Assembly: GCA_007120685.1 (NCBI GenBank)
Contig: SKNG01000341.1
Location: 1 to 35,558, forward strand
Reading direction: 5' to 3'
DNA from: Paracoccaceae bacterium
Lineage (GTDB): Bacteria > Pseudomonadota > Alphaproteobacteria > Rhodobacterales > Rhodobacteraceae
DNA length: 35,558 nt
Shown piece after piece: positions 33,638-35,558 of this stretch. Below the pieces are notes generated by a model, which saw only the letters and a list, made by a program, of their open reading frames with translations, was not told the DNA's origin and did not search any database. Made by a program: the position numbers and the translations under genes. Each line of letters starts with the position of its first letter. Positions within the stretch are counted from its first letter, which is position 1.

Positions 33638-35558
33638 ATGACCGCCTTTTCCGCCGTCCTGGTCGGCAATGAAACCCTTCTGGTAGAATGCGGAAATGTC
33701 CTTCTGCAGCGTGGCAACAGTATCGCCGCGGTGGTGAGCGACAGTCCGGACATTCACAACTGGGCCGCAGAGGCGGGCCTTGCCGCCATCGATCCCGGCC
33801 CGGGACTGGAAACGCGGCTGGCCGACACCGTGGCGGGCTTTGACTGCCTGTTTTCCATCGGCAATACCCGGCTCTTGCCGTCTGCCGTGCTGGAGGGCGC
33901 GCGCGTCGGTGCGATCAATTTCCATGACGCTCCGCTGCCGCGCTACGCCGGGCTAAATGCGCCGGTCTGGGGTCTGCTCAGGGGCGAGACGCGCTGGGGA
34001 ATCACCTGGCATATGATCACCCCGGGCGTGGACATGGGCGATATCGTTGAACAGGTGATGTTCGACATCGACCCGGGCGAGACCGCGCTGAGCCTGAACA
34101 CCAAGTGTTTCGCGCGGGGGATAGAGAGTTTTCCGGCGGTGGTGGCCGGGATCGAGGCCGGCACCCTGCGCCGCCAGCCGCAGGACATGAGCCAGCGCAG
34201 CCAGGTGCTGCGCGACGACCGGCCGGCGGCGGGCGGGCGGGTCGATTTCGCGCAACCGGCTCAGGCCGTCGCCCGTTTCGTCAGGGCGCTGGATCACGGC
34301 GGCTACAGGAACCCGCTGACACTGCCGAAGATCGAAACCGGGGCTGGCGTTTTCGCGGTCACCACGGCAGAGCCTTGCGCGATGGAGGGCGAGGATGGCA
34401 CGGTGCTGGCCGTTTCGGCAGAGGGTGTGACCGTTGCTTGCGGCAGTGGCGCCGTCCAGCTGGGCGGGCTATCCTGCCCGCAGGGTCTGCCGGTGGATCC
34501 GGTGGTCGTCTGCCAGACGGGCGAGCGGCTGAACACCGGTGACACGCAGCCCGTGGACGCCGCCCTGCGCCGCATCGTGGGGGGCGAGGCGCATTGGCGC
34601 ACGGCGCTGGCCGGCTTCACCCCGGCCCGCCTGCCCGGCGCTACCGATCCTGACTCGAACGCAACAGCGTACACTACCAGCCGCCTGCCCGCCGGGATCA
34701 CTGCCCGGCAGGCGGCGGCGGTTCTGGCGGCCTATGCGGGCTTCGATGGCGAGCCGGCGGGCATGGCCTATGCCCCCGCCGCGCTGGCCGACCTGACCCG
34801 CGCCGCCCCCGCCGATATCCTGCCCTGGCTGCCCATGCAGCCAACAGGCGATTCCCTGGCCGATCTGGAGGGCGCGATCTGGGCCACTGCTGATAGCGCC
34901 CAACGCCACCCGGGCATTGCCCGCGACCTGATCGCCCGAGAGCCCGATCTGGCGCCCCTCTCGGTCCCCGCGCTGGGCCTTTCAGAGACCGGCGCGCCCA
35001 TCGACGGCTGCGCGCTCTGTGTGGTCGATGGGCCGGAGGGCGTGGCCCTGGCCGCCGATACCGCCCGGCTGGATGCGGCGATGATGGACCTCTGGGCGGA
35101 TCGCATCGCCCATCTGGCGCAGGCTGATCCCGAAGCACCGCTGGCCGGGCTGGACATGCTCTCGGCCGCCGAGACGGCGCTGATCGACCGGCTGAACGAT
35201 ACCGGCTGCGATTTCGACCGTGGCGCGACGATCAGCCGACTGTTCGAACACCAGGTCGCCCGCACCCCCGATGCCATCGCGCTGGCATTTGAGGGCAGTG
35301 AGATCAGCTACCGCGAACTGGACCGCCGCGCCAACCGCGTGGCGCATGTGCTGCAGGGCATGGGCGTCGGTCCGGATGTGCCGGTGGCGCTGTGCACGCG
35401 GCGTGCGCCTGCCATGCTGATCGGCGCGCTGGGCATCCTGAAGGCGGGCGGCGCCTATGTGCCGATGGACCCGGCCTATCCCGCCGACCGGCTGGCGCAT
35501 TACCTGACCGACAGCGGCGCGCCGGTGATCGTCACCCAGGCCGCGCTGGTGGACGGGC
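33638..35558 (+). CDS. Nonribosomal peptide synthetase with N-terminal formyltransferase domain, partial
   Basis: The gene starts at ATG 33638 (GGAG eight bases before) and runs off the right edge after 640 codons. Residues 1-286 form a complete methionyl-tRNA-formyltransferase-like domain. The catalytic triad N94, H96 and D132 sits in INFHDAPLP and PGVDMGDI, aligning with E. coli Fmt N106/H108/D144, and an OB-fold C-terminal part (VDFAQPAQAVARFVRALDHG, ...LGGLSCPQG) follows. Residues ~300-510 look like the C-terminal lobe of a condensation domain (EAHWRTALAGFTPARLPG, SRLPAGITARQAAAVLAAYAG) without any HHxxxDG motif. An adenylation domain begins at ~530 (LFEHQVARTPDAIA, ISYRELDRRAN, LKAGGAYVPMDPAYPADR), so its specificity residues lie beyond the window. 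An N-formylating initiation module, as in linear gramicidin LgrA, is the likeliest reading. Confidence 0.9.
   Translation, partial: MTAFSAVLVGNETLLVECGNVLLQRGNSIAAVVSDSPDIHNWAAEAGLAAIDPGPGLETRLADTVAGFDCLFSIGNTRLLPSAVLEGARVGAINFHDAPLPRYAGLNAPVWGLLRGETRWGITWHMITPGVDMGDIVEQVMFDIDPGETALSLNTKCFARGIESFPAVVAGIEAGTLRRQPQDMSQRSQVLRDDRPAAGGRVDFAQPAQAVARFVRALDHGGYRNPLTLPKIETGAGVFAVTTAEPCAMEGEDGTVLAVSAEGVTVACGSGAVQLGGLSCPQGLPVDPVVVCQTGERLNTGDTQPVDAALRRIVGGEAHWRTALAGFTPARLPGATDPDSNATAYTTSRLPAGITARQAAAVLAAYAGFDGEPAGMAYAPAALADLTRAAPADILPWLPMQPTGDSLADLEGAIWATADSAQRHPGIARDLIAREPDLAPLSVPALGLSETGAPIDGCALCVVDGPEGVALAADTARLDAAMMDLWADRIAHLAQADPEAPLAGLDMLSAAETALIDRLNDTGCDFDRGATISRLFEHQVARTPDAIALAFEGSEISYRELDRRANRVAHVLQGMGVGPDVPVALCTRRAPAMLIGALGILKAGGAYVPMDPAYPADRLAHYLTDSGAPVIVTQAALVDG

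Noticed and set aside
33638-34500. Reading the N-terminal domain as a stand-alone fmt (methionyl-tRNA formyltransferase)
   Set aside because: The frame runs without stop into an adenylation domain, so it is an NRPS F domain rather than the housekeeping fmt gene.
1-35558. Search for tRNA/rRNA genes, insertion sequences, CRISPR arrays and attachment sites
   Set aside because: No cloverleaf-like sequences, transposase motifs, regularly spaced repeats or phage-type junctions were seen on reading.

Overview
The window is GC-rich (roughly two thirds G+C by eye), with tightly packed genes, many ATGA start/stop overlaps and several GTG or TTG starts. It looks like the chromosome of an alphaproteobacterium of the Rhodobacterales (Paracoccus/Rhodobacter/Roseobacter relatives). 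An HvrA-type small H-NS protein, a Core-2/I-branching-type glycosyltransferase with a long C-terminal extension, and the style of the intergenic palindromes all point that way. This placement is inference; no rRNA or other taxonomic marker is present. Every gap between genes is under 300 bases.

Region 1 (1-6314) is a polysaccharide module. On the minus strand, in transcription order, lie cysQ, galU, two adjacent paralogous family-2-like glycosyltransferases, and a GT14-like glycosyltransferase that runs off the left edge. Divergent from them is an ABC-2 polysaccharide-export permease without its ATPase.

Region 2 (6350-12345) is mostly housekeeping or unrelated: a secreted SH3-domain protein, an EamA transporter with a clear terminator, an H-NS/HvrA-like protein, a YihY/BrkB membrane protein, methionine aminopeptidase (map, with an unusual insertion), a CinA/MoaB-like molybdopterin-binding-domain protein, a GNAT acetyltransferase and an AhpD-like CxxC protein.

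Region 3 (12374-26147) is an exopolysaccharide locus of Wzx/Wzy type. It holds GT4 transferases, a three-gene overlapping unit (anchored SGNH hydrolase, secreted clan GH-A-like glycosidase, GT2), a flippase, a BY-kinase-like ATPase whose P-loop lysine is missing, a Wzz-type chain-length protein, another GT2, a WecG/TagA/CpsF transferase and a Wzy-like polymerase or ligase.

Region 4 (26261-35558, right edge) is a natural-product operon directly abutting the EPS genes. A 2143-residue single-module type I PKS (KS-AT-KR-DH-ACP-TE) is followed, with overlapping or one-base junctions, by a GT2 and then by an NRPS that begins with a complete methionyl-tRNA-formyltransferase-like domain, continues into what looks like a truncated condensation domain and enters an adenylation domain at the window end. 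The layout suggests a glycosylated, possibly N-formylated polyketide/peptide made next to, and perhaps attached to or exported with, the cell-surface polysaccharide. This is the most likely undescribed system in the window; its product cannot be read from the sequence.
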